From Rotaria sordida (Eukaryota; Rotifera; Eurotatoria; Philodinida; Philodinidae), in NCBI GenBank assembly GCA_905250125.1, contig CAJNOL010000359.1, positions 62,001 through 126,000 on the forward strand: a stretch of DNA of 64,000 bases. Reading direction: 5' to 3'. The position numbers and the translations under genes were made by a program. The notes under the pieces are model-generated. The model was not told the origin of the DNA and searched no databases. It saw only the letters and a program-made list of their open reading frames with translations. The stretch's first letter is position 1. Each line of letters begins with the position of its first letter. Shown piece by piece: positions 1-11,380 of this stretch.

Positions 1-1
1 A

Positions 2-250
2 ACTGTATGCAAAACAAATGATTATACTGGTGATAATCTTATTCATCTTGCCGTACGTTATAGTAATTTAACAATGCTCAAATTGTTACTCGATGATGAA
101 AAACTAATTGTACAAGGAGTTCAATCAAATTTAACGAGGACACCACTTGAATTGGCTCGATTGATGAAACATAATGATATGGTAGAATATTTCAATGAAA
201 TCTACTCTCAACCAGAAGTTGATGAAAACGATAGTTCAGAAGATGATTGA
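2..250 (+). CDS. C-terminal end of an ankyrin-repeat protein (NF-kappaB p105/IkappaB-like), partial at window edge
   Basis: The frame starting at base 2 is open to the TGA at 248-250. It encodes about 82 residues with ankyrin-type helices: an 'NLIHLAVRYSNLTMLKLLL' helix pair followed by 'TPLELARLMKHNDMVEYF', then an acidic Glu/Asp/Ser tail. The 5' part lies outside the window. Ankyrin blocks of this kind form the inhibitory C-terminal half of p105/p100/Relish-type NF-kappaB proteins or a free IkappaB. The gene sits directly upstream of seven Rel-homology genes, and a broken relative lies at 9.2-9.9 kb, so a link to NF-kappaB signalling is likely. It could also be an unrelated ankyrin protein; the fragment alone cannot decide. 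Confidence 0.7.
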   Translation, partial: TVCKTNDYTGDNLIHLAVRYSNLTMLKLLLDDEKLIVQGVQSNLTRTPLELARLMKHNDMVEYFNEIYSQPEVDENDSSEDD

Positions 251-839
251 ATAGTCAACATTTCATAATTGAAATTCGTTGAGTTTTACAATTATCTATC
301 TACAACTTCTAAAACTTAAAGTTTTTTCTTTAAATATCAGAATATTGACTTATCGAATAAAGCAGTCTGTTATGACTATGTAATAGAAACAGAAGAATTC
401 GTTTGCAGATTTAAATTTACAGCATTTTTTTCTTAAATTTTGATCTACAAATAAATTGCTTCTTTGTCAATAAAAAACATTATATGTATTTTTTAATATA
501 GTTATTTTCTTTGTTGATCTTATTGTTATTGAAGAAATGATTCGTATGCGTTGTATAATCTACAGATCTTTTTTTTTCATTTTTATATCGTTTCATATTA
601 TTCTTGAAGTTAAAGCATGAAATAATTATCACATAATTATAAATGCAGAATAAAAGGTGCTGCACATGTATGATCAAAGATGAAGCAAAGAGTTTTTTTC
701 TAAGATATGACGTGGATTTTTGATCGTGGACAATGTCACACAAATATAATTTACTTTTTCTTGAAGCGTCGACTTTCTAAATGCGTAACTCAACTGATAG
801 ATTCTATTACACAACTCTAACCATATTTGAATATTCTCA

Positions 840-1240
840 GGTCAACAAATACGAACCATTTCCAGCCGGAAAACTCGGAAAAATGGTAGGAACTTGGAAG
901 TAATAATTCACTGATCGTGTCCGGTTGCTAGCTCTGTTTCGTTACGGTCAGTTCTAGTGAAAACTGAATAAATCTAGTCACTGAATGCAATCACCGATCC
1001 CTGATTCTAAATTCCTACCGTTTTTCACAGTTTTCCGACCAGAACTGGCCGTATCTCATTCACCTGAGGTTGATCGAATCCGGCGGTCGGCTCTGTCAGA
1101 TTACAGGCAGAACTAAAAAAATCCAGTCAACGAATCCAATTGCTGTATGCCTGCTTCCAAGTTTTACGATTTTCCCCAGTTTTTCTGTGGGAATCTGTCG
1201 GATGCGTACGGATCCGGACGCTGGAGTCATTGACCTCAGT
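840..1240. repeat. Dispersed repeat, relatives at 51.5 and 55.3 kb
   Basis: The stretch is less AT-rich than its surroundings and repeats phrases such as 'cttccaagttttacgatttt' and 'ggatccggacg'. Diverged versions occur at about 51480-51910 and 55260-55430 ('tttcaaggtcctacgatttt', 'ggatctggacgtctgaatca'). It is probably a non-coding mobile-element remnant. Confidence 0.55.
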
Positions 1241-1539
1241 TAATAACGACAAACTAAAACCATTGTTCGAATTGACTATGTGGCAAAGTGTCTGTATTGC
1301 ATGACTTGCTTGAACGAGAATGTAGCTGAAAATATCATAAAATAAATATTGATCAAAATCATTCTCTAAAATCCATCTTATCCTTTTCAAAAACCGCTAA
1401 CAAGTCTTTCCGTAGATCTATAGGTGTAATAAAATATAAAACTAAAACTAAAACTAAAAACAAATATATATATATATATATCAAAAATGTTGTGGTTAGC
1501 GTCAGTAATGATATAATTCAACGCCAAATGAACATTAAG

Positions 1540-1618
1540 ATGTTTTCTCTAGTCTAATTGGCTTAGGACATCTGCCTGGATAGCAGAAAGTATGTGGTTT
1601 GAATCCCACGAAGGACAT
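1540..1618 (+). tRNA. tRNA-like sequence, probably a tRNA pseudogene or SINE head
   Basis: There is a box-A-like 'TAGTCTAATTGG', an anticodon-like stem TCTGC/GCAGA enclosing a seven-base loop CTGGATA, a box-B-like 'GGTTTGAATCCC', and complementary ends ATGTTTT/AGGACAT that pair with two G-U pairs. The T-arm appears one base short and the D-arm is imperfect. The loop centre GGA would suit Ser, but the long variable arm expected of tRNA-Ser is missing. It is therefore more likely a decayed tRNA or a tRNA-derived SINE than a working gene. Confidence 0.45.
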
Positions 1619-2290
1619 CTTTTTCTTCATTCTGTTACATAATATCAGTCACACTGCTTAGTCTATAAGCTCTATATACATTACAACTAACAGCTATTTT
1701 ATTAATGAGTTCCATTGTAAAAACAGCAATGATCAGATACCAATTCAGACTCTGCTTACCTTGCATATTTACACTCTTGATTCTCTTTAAAATTCTATTA
1801 TCATTAATGGTACTGTGCATATTTGATCATTGTACTCTTACTTCATATGAAATTTTATTATTTTCGGCAGCAGTTAACAACGTTGTTTGCCATTAATAAT
1901 TATAAAACTTACATTAACTCTTTCTCTGGCCTTAGTCCATCAAAAAACAAGCAGCCTTATAAATATAATCTAAATGTGGAAGACAAAAATATTTTTTTCC
2001 CATTATGCAATTACCAAGTAATAGATAGGAAGAAGCAGAATAAAAGAAAAAAGACCAGAATGAGAATTTTGGGTATTTTTGCCCAGACTTGATGCAGCTA
2101 GTGTATTTAAAGCTTGCCTTGGTTTCCCACTATTTCAAAATAATTCGTACAAAACACGAATAAAATCTTTATCTTACATTTTTATTGCCAGACCTCTAAC
2201 AAATGAAATATATCTGTTTTTTTGTTCAGAATACATATTCGTAAAATTAAATTGAATTGACGATTTCCAATATTTGAGCAAATATTTAAT

Positions 2291-3829
2291 ATGAATTTAG
2301 ACTATACAAATCCATCTACTGGTATGTTCGGACGAATTCGTATTAAAATATCTTCATTTTACTTTTCAGGTGTTTTACCACTCAATTCTATCTCAGCTGA
2401 ACTTCCACTTTATTCTAAATCACTGGAAATAATCGCACAACCATGCTACACTTCCAAATTACGATATCGTTCCGATTATGAACATAATAAAAATCGTCGT
2501 GGAGTTCTTCATAGTACAAATAATTCAAATTATCAAAGTCCGACTATCCGTGTATGTTTACTTTATCATTCTTTTTTTGTTTTTTATTGAAAATTGGTTT
2601 TACTTTCAGATTCCACATGAATATCTTGATATTACCGAACAATATTTCGTTCGTATTTGTCTTGTAACCGTTATAAATGAAAGAACAAACCGTCGTTATA
2701 TACATCCATACGATCTTGAAGATATTGATAATGAAGATCATAATGATCGGTATCAGAGATCTATTTGGTTTCCCATTCAAGGGGAAGATATTGGTGGAAT
2801 TAAAAGGTATTAAAAATGAAAAACAAAATATTGATATATTTTGTTTAATCTAGTTTTCCAAATTTACGTGTCGTGAAAAAAAAGGCCGACAATCTGAAAA
2901 ATCATGGCAATTTCCTTGTTTTTGATTCTCCTAGTAAGTTCTCGAATATATCATAAATGAAAAGAAAAAAAAATTACTTTTTATTAGATGAAGATTCCAG
3001 TCCACAGTTACCATCTGTAAAAGATACAATTAAAGAATTTAATCTTGAAAAAGCTCAATTAGCGTTTACTATCGGAAAGAAAGCAATGGAGAATAACAAT
3101 GTTACATTTATTGTATTTAATCGAACAACAGTCTTTTCAGAAGAAATGCCTGAAAATATTAGTAGAGAATCAGATCTTGATGATGTGCCTAGTGTGCCGA
3201 CCATTGTAAGATCTCATCCATTAAGCCCATCTGAATGTCGTATGTACAAATATGCACCGCGAAGTGGTTTTACAGATAGTAATGATGAAATACTTATCTT
3301 TTACACAAGTAAACTGAAATTAAAAAAATATGGAGGTCAGATACGAATTCTTTCTTTGTTCATTGATTTGTTACTATTTTTATTTTGATAGAATTACAAG
3401 TTATGTTTGAATTTGATGGATCTACCGACCATTGGTCAACATCTGTTCTTGATCTTGACGTTAAAGATCAGATGGTGTCATTTCGAACACCATATTTTCC
3501 ATTATCCATCAACAGGACTACAACTGTCAATATTATATTAAAACAAGAAAAAAGGGTTTTAGAACCGTTGACATTCAACTATATTCCAAGAGGTGATAAA
3601 AGATATTATCTTTATTAATATTATTTTAAATAATTTTGTTTTTACTGTAGCACAATGTCCGACATGTCAAGGCAATCTTATGGGAAATCCAACCTCAATT
3701 ATACAAAATACTCCAAATAAACGTCATATTTCTGTTCTGTATAGTGATAATGAAGAAACCGATGATGGTAGATCTGTTTGTGAAACTAATCCTGAAATTA
3801 AAAAATCATATTCAGAACCAGACAATTGA
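2291..3829 (+). CDS. Rel-homology protein 1: RHD DNA-binding domain + IPT dimerisation domain + CxxC tail
   Basis: Seven exons (2291-2321, 2370-2551, 2610-2806, 2854-2933, 2988-3335, 3392-3592, 3651-3829) join in frame to 405 residues. Around residues 33-50 'AQP..TSKLRYRSDYEH' occupies the place of the NF-kappaB DNA-recognition loop (consensus RFRYxCEG), without its Cys. 'SFPNLRVVKKK' matches the end of the first Rel subdomain (compare 'SFQNLGIQCVKKR' of RelA), and 'FNLEKAQLAFTI' matches 'YDLNAVRLCFQV'. Residues about 245-345 resemble the IPT dimerisation fold: 'SECRMYK', 'NDEILIF', 'VSFRTPYFP' and a final 'TFNYIP'. The last exon adds 'CPTC' and an acidic/Ser tail. NF-kappaB proteins bind DNA as dimers in the nucleus; that role is inferred here. 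AATAAA follows at about 3955. The start is the first ATG joining in frame. Confidence 0.78.
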
Positions 3830-4284
3830 GTTTTTTTTCTTAAACCTTAAACTCATTATAGTTGTAGGAAATCACATTCTCCAATAACATAATGAATTTT
3901 GGTTAACAACTTTTTTCGAGTTAAACTAGGGCATAAAAATGATGTAACTTTATGTAATAAAGAGATCTAAAACAGAGCTGCCAACAGACTAATTTTCCCC
4001 CGCCTGGTCTGGTCTGCAGGACAAATCAGACCGATTGGTGTTTTGGGAAGGGGAAGAAAGCGACTTGTGTTTTTGTCATTTAAAATGGTTTAACATGATT
4101 TATAAATCATTCTAAATCATCAAAACTCATTTTTTTATATGATTTAACGTGATTTAAAATGATTTAATTTTGATTTTTCAGATGATTTAAATTAGTTTCT
4201 TCCCCCTAGTGTTTTGGGCTTTGTGAATCCACTAAGCTCTGTAATCTTATAATATGGTATCATTCTAATTTCGCTTCCAAAAAG

Positions 4285-4800
4285 CAATGGGCATGGCCGT
4301 TTTTCGAATAATTGAAGAACAAGGAGAGACAACGACCTGTGATTTTCATCATTCGAAAAAGAACATTCCGGAGCATGAATGTATGTCAAAATGTCATTGG
4401 TCTATAATCAACCAATCAGGTGAGTTCTTAGTAGAGATTAGGGGTGGCACATTACTGTTATTAGTAATAAGTAATAATGAATGGCGTTATTATGTATTAT
4501 TGGTAATAAGTAATAATTTTGATAAGTAATAAAAGTAATAAAAAAATACTGATAATAAAGTAGTAAAGTAATAATTGTTATTACTAATTACCAGTGACAA
4601 GTAATAACCATAAAAAAAGTAATAAAGTAATAAGGTGGTAATAAAGTAGTGGTCAAAATGAGTGAGCTCCAAACTGCGTAAACCTCAAGTTTGGAGGCTA
4701 CTTACACACATATATTTTACCATCATTTGGAGTCCATGTTTTGTCTCAAGGTCTATTCTATGGGAGTATCCACAGGTCCTCAAGGACTATCCTACAGGGA
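4285..4800. repeat. Left arm of a large inverted repeat
   Basis: Read on the minus strand, 4290-4389 encodes the same peptide phrase ('PECSF.NDEN..SLSL') as the plus strand at about 7800-7870. The stretch 4650-4760 is the reverse complement of about 6675-6780 (shared phrase 'atattttaccatcatttg'). It includes a degenerate 'taataagtaataat' tract (4450-4640). This is the 5' arm of a fold-back structure. Confidence 0.65.
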
Positions 4801-5000
4801 TACTCAGAGATTCTCAAGTCCTATCCTGTAGGCATACCCATATATCCTCAAGGGCTAGCCAATAGAGATGTCCCTAAGTCATCCAATTATCCCAGGCGGT
4901 ACCCATAGATTTCTAAGGCTTATCCGATATTGATATTCATAAGTTCTCAAGGGCTACAAAGCAAAGGGTCAATAAGTTCACAACGGCTATCGTATGGTGG
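4745..5000. repeat. Degenerate minisatellite, about 35-40 bp unit
   Basis: Successive units contain 'ctcaagg', 'ctatcct' and 'ggatac' or 'gtaccca' motifs. The reverse-complement array lies at about 6545-6690 in the right arm, so the minisatellite belongs to the inverted repeat. Confidence 0.5.
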
Positions 5001-5589
5001 TACCCAAAAGTAGGTGTGTGACAGCTCCAGTAGAGTTCACTAAGCTGTAGCTAGTCAGCTAGCTGTCTTTCGTATGAGCTGGAGATGTATATCGGCTCTT
5101 ACACTCAACTCTCGTGAGGTGTGGAGCTAGAACTGTTAGAAATATAATACTGAATAGATCTTTTCGCTGAAAAGGAACTAAAAGTATACCCAAATTTGGA
5201 AACGAAATTCATTTGGGGTAATACTACATGTGAAGTAAAACCACCCCTTGCAGAAGTCGATTACGTCAAGGTAAGAAAACAGTCCGCTCTTACTTTCGAA
5301 AGGAACACTAAAGTGCACGCTACGTATATTACGGCCTTACTCACTATTTTCCCCAAGGAGGAACAAACGGATTTCGTGATTTCAAATGATTTCATGTTAA
5401 GGGGAAGGAAGCAGATTTCAAGGTTTTCAGATTTCAAAAGATTCCGAAAGCTTTGAAAAGGTTTTAGAGATTATATATGCCAAGATCTTTGTTTCTATTT
5501 GATTAGAATTAATCTGTTTTCGTTTGTTTTCAGTAGGGCGGTCCAGTTCAGCCTGGAAAACTCATGAGTGCGAACTCCACTTGCAAACT

Positions 5590-6060
5590 GTTTCTCAGCT
5601 ATTGTAAGGACAAAACATACGGTTATTCGGGTCATATGAAAGAGGATCCCGGATAACCCCAATGTTAGTCCGAACCACCCCATGTTTTGCCCCTATAATA
5701 GTGGAAAAACGTACTTTAATCTAATTGGTTGATAATTGATCAATCAGATTCGAGCAAGCTATTTTTTTTGCTGTTGTGAGGGCAAAACATAAGCTTGTTG
5801 AAGCCGTATGAAAGAGGATTCCAGATAACCCTAAGATCGGCCCCAACAACCCTATATTTGTCCTCACAATGGGTGAGAAACAGCTTCGTCGAATCTGATT
5901 GGTCGATTATTAACCAATCAGATTACAGTGCGTTTTTATCACTATTATTAGGACAAAACATGGAATTGTTTGGACCAATATTAGGGTCACCCGGGATCCT
6001 CTTTCCTATGACCCGAATAATTATATCTTTTGTCCTTACAGTGACAAAGAAATCGCTTCC
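5590..6060. repeat. Inner palindrome with ~110 bp arms
   Basis: 5600-5710 ('attcgggtcatatgaaagag', then 'gttttgcccctataatagtg') is the reverse complement of about 5935-6050, with a third partial copy at 5780-5880. The copies share 'aggacaaaac' and 'gaggat.cc.g'. It is probably a fold-back element nested inside the larger one. Confidence 0.6.
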
Positions 6061-6499
6061 TCGAATCTGATCGCTCGATGCTGGACTGTACAGCTCAGAC
6101 TGATGAGCGCTCATACAGTTGACCTGTGCAGCTCTAATTGTAAGACGCCTTGTTTTAAGATTTCAGAATATTCTGAAAGACTTTATAAGATTTCAGAGAT
6201 TTTGCACTTGAAAAGCTACTTTTTCCTCCTTACTTTATCTGATTTCGAATGATTTTCTTGATTTCTGATGACTTTCTTGATTTCATTGATTCCAGTGATC
6301 AAATTTCGTCTGCTTCCTTTGACTATTTCCTACTACATTCTACACTACTTAATGCATTACATGAGAATGATGCTCTTATCAAGGTTTTTAGATCTATGCT
6401 TAAACGCCCTAGAAAACCGATGACGACTGGCGCTAGATATCGCTTGAAAAATTAGCGGTACACGACACGCCTCAGATGGATAGCCATTCAAGAGTAACC

Positions 6500-7880
6500 A
6501 GAACTGCACCAAGACAGTCCTTGAAAAGTTAAGGGTGCCAAATCTCGCTAGCAATTGAGTACTTCTAGATACCCCTATACGATAGGACCTGAGGAGCTAT
6601 GTTACCCTCATAGGATAACTTCTCGAGGATCTGTGAATGCCTCCATAGAATAGTCCTTGAGGACCTATAGGTACCTCACAGGATAGGCCTTGAGATAAAA
6701 CATGGACTTCAAATGATGGTAAAATATGGATGCGTAAGTAAACTGCAAATTTGGAGTTTATGTGTGAAGCTCACTTTTTTTTGACCGTTATATTACATTT
6801 ATTGTTTTATTATTACTTTATAACAGTAATAATTATTACTCGTTATTACCTATTACTTTATTACTAATTAATTTTATTACTTTTAAAGTTTTATTACTTT
6901 ATTATTGATAAAAAAGTAATAAAATTTTGAAAATAATAAAAGTAATTAGTAATAACAAAACACGAAACTAACTCATCTTCTGCTAATATGAAAGAATAAA
7001 AGCTCTAGTAACATTAAAATAATAAAAACAAACCAAATTACTATATAAAGTAATAAGTAATAAATGTAATAATAATTATTACCAATTACCAAGTTATAGT
7101 AATAAAAAGCAATAGTAATGTGCCATCCCTAGTCGAGATATTAGAAACGATATTCTGAAAAAGTTTTCCATTAAACTTTGACTTTTGAATTGATCATTCA
7201 CTAGAGAAAATTGTTCTCTTTCAGTCTGCGCAGGACCAATCTTGCTAGCCTGTTCCGCTCAGGAATTATAAAGGTTTTTTTAGAAACCTCTCATTTCAGC
7301 TAATTAAGACAAGATTACCCAGAAACAGCTCAGAGCAGGAACGATTCACCATGCTGAGTTGAGTGATAATATTTGCTTTTAGCTTCAGACCAATCTCAAA
7401 CCACCATATGAAGACTCTCTAAATATGGACTCTATCCTATAGAGCAGTAAGATGTGGAATTTCGAAAATCTTCATACAGTGATTTGAGATCGGTTTGAAA
7501 CTAAAAGCAAATATCATCACTCAACTCAGCATAGTGAATCACTCCTGTCCTGAATTGTTTCAGGGTGATCCCATGTCAAGTAGCTGAAATTGAGGGTTTC
7601 TGAAAAACTTTTATAACTCCTGAGTCGAACAAGCTAACAAGATTGGTCTTGTGCAGATTGAAAGAGAGCAATTTTCTCTGGTAAATGATCAAATCAAAAG
7701 TCAAAGTTCAATAGAAAAGTTTTTCAGTATGTCTTTTTTAAAATCTGCACTAAGAATCCACTCAATTGGTCGATTACTGACCAATGACATTTTGACATAC
7801 ATTCATGTCCCAGAATGTTCTTTTTTGAATGATGAAAACCGCAAGTCTCTATCTCTTGTTATTCGAAAAACAGCCACATT
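6500..7880. repeat. Right arm of the large inverted repeat, with its own inserted palindrome
   Basis: Right-hand partner of the arm at 4285-4800. It carries the reversed minisatellite (6545-6690) and the reversed 'taataa' tract (6790-7130). The arm is interrupted by a separate ~600 bp palindrome at 7150-7745 and resumes at about 7770-7880. Confidence 0.6.
7150..7745. mobile_element. Fold-back element with ~260 bp arms
   Basis: The left arm (about 7150-7410) and right arm (about 7440-7740) are reverse complements. They share 'ggaccaatcttgctagcctg'/'aagctaacaagattggtctt', 'caactcagcat' and 'ctttaaactt'-like ends. A diverged single arm occurs at about 26190-26360 ('aattcaccatgctgagt'), so this is a dispersed family. 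It has no coding capacity. Confidence 0.65.
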
Positions 7881-8639
7881 CATCACTTTTTTGACAACGA
7901 CAATAGTTTCAGCTGTATACTTACTGTATTTTCATGAAGATAGCATAATGGCAAGTGCTTGTACGAAACAATGAATTAAAATAAAGAGATAAGTCATCAA
8001 TAATATTTTTTATACAAGGAACACTAGATTTATCGAGATGATTTTGAATACATCAACACTGTTTCACATAATCGGAAAAAAGATGATTATGATAGAAAAA
8101 CAATATCTGTTCAGGCATACAATGAAGAAATAAACGGACGTTATAGATCATCAGAAATCAAATTTATTCTGTTTTACATTTACGCTTATATACTTTTTAC
8201 AACTGTAAGGATATTTTGCTCGTTTTAGCCCTTTTGGGTATAGGTGAAGAAAAAACGTCCATTCAGGCACACGCACACCTAACCCACACCAAAAAGAACT
8301 AAAGGGTAAAGTTCGGCGGCTTCAATAAAATCGGGACCGAGAACTGAACTGGAACCGTGGGGAAAATCGCTTTGAAACCTTCAAATCATCTGATAGATAC
8401 AAAAACTCTTAAATCTATGCCGAGAAATCTTCATTTTTAATCCTTGAGATTAAAGATTTCAGTATATATGCCTTAGATTGTTTTGCTTAAGTATTGACAT
8501 ATACAGCGTCTTTAATCTTAACAATTCAATAGTGAAAATTTATCAAAATAGATTTAAAATTTTCGTATCTATCTGATGATGTAATGGTTGCGGTTCGATT
8601 CTTGGCTCCGATTTTTTTGAAATCGTCAAACTCTATTGA

Positions 8640-8850
8640 AGGGACTAAAAGAACTAAAGAGGCTATAAGCATTAAAGGCAATTAAGGAGACTAAAAAGCC
8701 TAAATTAGCTAAAAGAACTACAAGTGCCGAAAGAACTAATGGAATTAAAGGGCCTAAGAGGAACTGAAGAGACTGAATGAACTAAAATGGCTAAAGAAAC
8801 TGCAAGCGCAAAAAGAACTAATGGGGCTAAAAGGAACTAAAAGGTGGAAA
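8640..8850. repeat. Degenerate 'ACTAAAAG' short repeat
   Basis: Many irregular copies of 'ga(a)ctaa(a)ag' and 'ggctaaaag' occur over about 200 bp. The unit is roughly 9-18 bp and drifts. There is no coding signal. Confidence 0.5.
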
Positions 8851-9215
8851 ATTTGGAAGTCATAGTAGCTCGAAAAGTGTAACAATAAAGTGGGATAAGT
8901 TTAATTTCACGTGGACACGTCGCTCAACAACATTGGTCTGACCTGGTCTGTTAGTCTTGTTCAATACTACATGGATGGATCAGACCAGACTTAAATTTTG
9001 AACTTCATAGTGGTCAGATGGAAGGCCTGGCGATCTACCAGACAGCAGGCTAGATTGCTATCTCTGTTTAGAACACTGAGTGATTAACTAGGTAAATGTA
9101 ATCTTGTCAATAGAATTTGATTAATGTAATATTTGATTGACTAGAAAATAATAAAAAAATAATATTTTTCTCTCTTTGCTAATAATTTTCTTGAAATAGA
9201 TCTACTTTATTTTAG

Positions 9216-9903
9216 CTTCGCTACTACCGACTAATGGGGATGCAACTCAACAACTGATATATATACTTTCAGATTGTGTTGTAACATTATTTGCTGATAA
9301 CGACTATAAACTATTTCTACGCATCTGCCGACCATTTATTCAAAAACGTCCTGAATTACTTCATATTGCTATTAAGAATAATCATTCGGACCTTCTATCA
9401 AAATTTATTCCTCTCAGTAAGATTGGTTTACTTCAACAAAAGAATGAGCTTGGTGAAACAGTACTATTACATGCTGCATGTCTCAATCGTATCGATATTG
9501 TCAAAGCTTTATTAGAAAAAGAAGACTCTGATAAGCTTCTCGAAGATATCAATAGTAGAGGACAGAATATTTTTCATATTCTTGCAATGAATATAAACTC
9601 AGAAGAAATATTAGATCTATTAATTGAACATCTTATGAAAAAATCAATCAATATATCAGAGAAATTTGATCATGTCGATGATGATAATCATACGCCATTA
9701 CAATTAGCTATTTTAAACAGTAATATTTCAGCAGCAGATTATTTTTTGCAACATTTTCATGACTCTACTATGTGACACTAACAATCGTACTACTGAACAT
9801 TTTATTCTTCATGCTATACTTTATGATAATCTAATAAAAATTGAATAGTTACTTGGTGATGGACAACTGATGCAATAAGGAAATCAATAGTGACATTGCA
9901 TCC
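9216..9903 (+). pseudogene. Broken ankyrin-repeat (p105-type) exon
   Basis: After an acceptor (tttag, ending 9215) the frame reads about 186 residues with ankyrin-type helices: 'PELLHIAIKNNHSDLLSKF', 'GETVLLHAACLNRIDIVKAL', 'GQNIFHILAMN' and 'HTPLQLAILNSN'. It stops at the TGA of 9773-9775. Homology continues one frame over: from 9774 'CDTNNRTTEHFILHAILYDN' parallels 'CKTNDYTGDNLIHLAVRYSN' at the start of the window, then meets TAG at 9846 and TAA at 9876. I read this as a paralogue of the window-start ankyrin gene disrupted by one frameshift and two nonsense changes. No upstream exons were found; the fold-back nest lies there instead. Confidence 0.7.
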
Positions 9904-10549
9904 TTGATTATCACAGAAACCTTTCAGATATTCTTTTCGATCAAACTACTCACTCAGACACGACTCCTTAAAAAATGCGTTAAAATTTTGTTAAAACGTC
10001 GTTTTTTACCAGTTTGTATGATAAATTTTACCATTTTCAAACGAATTATATTTAATTGAGCAATAATTATACTGAATGAACAATAATTTATTTAAATTAA
10101 AGGTAAATTTTATATAAAAAGGGCAATATGGATTTATTTTGTTATGACACATTTCAAAGATCTGCTATAAGAGAAAGTTGTGTTGTATTATACATGTGTG
10201 TGTTCATTCTCTGTCTCTTTCTTTCTATACATATATATAGATATTAATGTCTTTCGTTCTCTTTCTTTCTGTCAGGTGTATTTCCATACTACTTTCTCTT
10301 GGATTCTTCATTTCTTCCTTTCATGTGATCATTCAGGTATATTCCATTTGTATCATGTCTATTCCTGGTATATTCCGTCATCTCAGATATATATATATCT
10401 ACGTGTATGTGATAATAGGGAGGCTCTTAGTTTTCGGAAATACATGTAAACAGTATATACACAACAACGTTTTACGGATCTAACACATTTATTTATACAA
10501 ATACGTATTTTTTCAATTTTATAAAATAAAATATATAATTTTTATATAA

Positions 10550-10618
10550 ATGGCTCAATCACAACGCGTAGCGCAATATATTTCTGATAGTGACAATGAA
10601 ATTGTAACTAAAAATAAT
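10550..10618 (+). other. Possible orphan first exon ('MAQ...')
   Basis: An ATG opens a short acidic frame, 'MAQSQRVAQYISDSDNEIV', ending before a GT at about 10619. The next Rel gene also begins 'MAQ'. No continuing exon was found, so this may be a relic of a lost Rel copy or chance. Confidence 0.2.
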
Positions 10619-11077
10619 GTAGTTTTTCTTTTTTTTCATTGCTAAAATATGAAATTACTACTGCTATTTAATGAATTAATTATTGTACATTTAATAATAT
10701 AAAATTGCTCAAATAAAGTTTTTTTATTGCTTAAAAATTATTGCTAAATCGTATTTTAATTATTGCTCAAATACTAGCCAATGTATTTTAGCATGTTTTC
10801 TAATAACGCACATTCTTAATAATGATGTCACTTCAATAGAGTAAATTTTGGATGATAGTTCAAATGTTACAAGTGCATATTTCCTATGTCTGCCCAGATT
10901 TATATATTCGAAAAATACAAAAAAAAGACTCAAAATGGCTCGGACTCTATGAAACAATTTTAGATATGTTATTTTCAGAGAATATACAGTAGTTAGATGA
11001 GTTTTGTAAAGGAAGAATACTTATTATTGTATATCTTTACATGTTACTAAACATTCGGTTTATGAACTAAATCTATC

Positions 11078-11380
11078 CATAGAGAAAACAATCATATTCT
11101 TCAGATTTAAGTTGCTTGAAGTATGATTCAGATGAATTCTTATAAGAAGTCAATCTTGTCACAAATGATTGATTAATTTGAGTTCGGTCTGTAAGAACAC
11201 ATATCGAATTAAAAACTCAACAGAATTTTAAATTTGATATAGGTTCCTATGAATCAAAATTAAACTAATAAGTCATTTATTACAAGATAGTAACAAAGTT
11301 CATATAACTAAGAATTCATCTAAATCATACTTCAAGCAACTGAAATCTATGAAATATGATTATTCTCTATAGAGACATAC
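11078..11380. mobile_element. ~300 bp fold-back (MITE-like) element, ~75 bp inverted ends
   Basis: The left end ('ctatccatagagaaaacaat' ... 'gttgcttgaagtatgattca') is reverse-complemented at the right end ('tcatacttcaagcaactgaa' ... 'attattctctatagagac'). The short central spacer is non-coding. Confidence 0.6.

Larger units (their letters stand above)
251..2290. other. Intergenic region with repeats, no convincing gene
   Basis: It holds a dispersed repeat (about 840-1240), a short 'aaactaaaacta' run followed by a TA microsatellite (1437-1481), and a tRNA-like sequence (1540-1618). Short open frames here have no recognisable domain or splice structure. Confidence 0.6.
3970..9069. mobile_element. 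Composite nest of fold-back repeats, possibly one ~5.1 kb element
   Basis: The interval between Rel gene 1 and the ankyrin relic has no credible gene. Its ends carry short inverted AAACAGAG (left, about 3970) and CTCTGTTT (right, about 9062), each beside related 'ctggtctg'-rich sequence. Inside are inverted arms (about 4285-4760 against 6675-7880), a second palindrome at 5590-6060, a third at 7150-7745, degenerate 'taataag' tracts and a 'ctaaaag' repeat. The region looks like nested non-autonomous fold-back elements. No transposase was seen, and the outer boundaries are approximate. Confidence 0.55.

Noticed and set aside
7651..7974. 107-codon open frame in the fold-back nest
   Set aside because: Mostly inverted-repeat sequence; the mirrored frame at 4192-4389 is disrupted, so there is no sign of selection for a protein.
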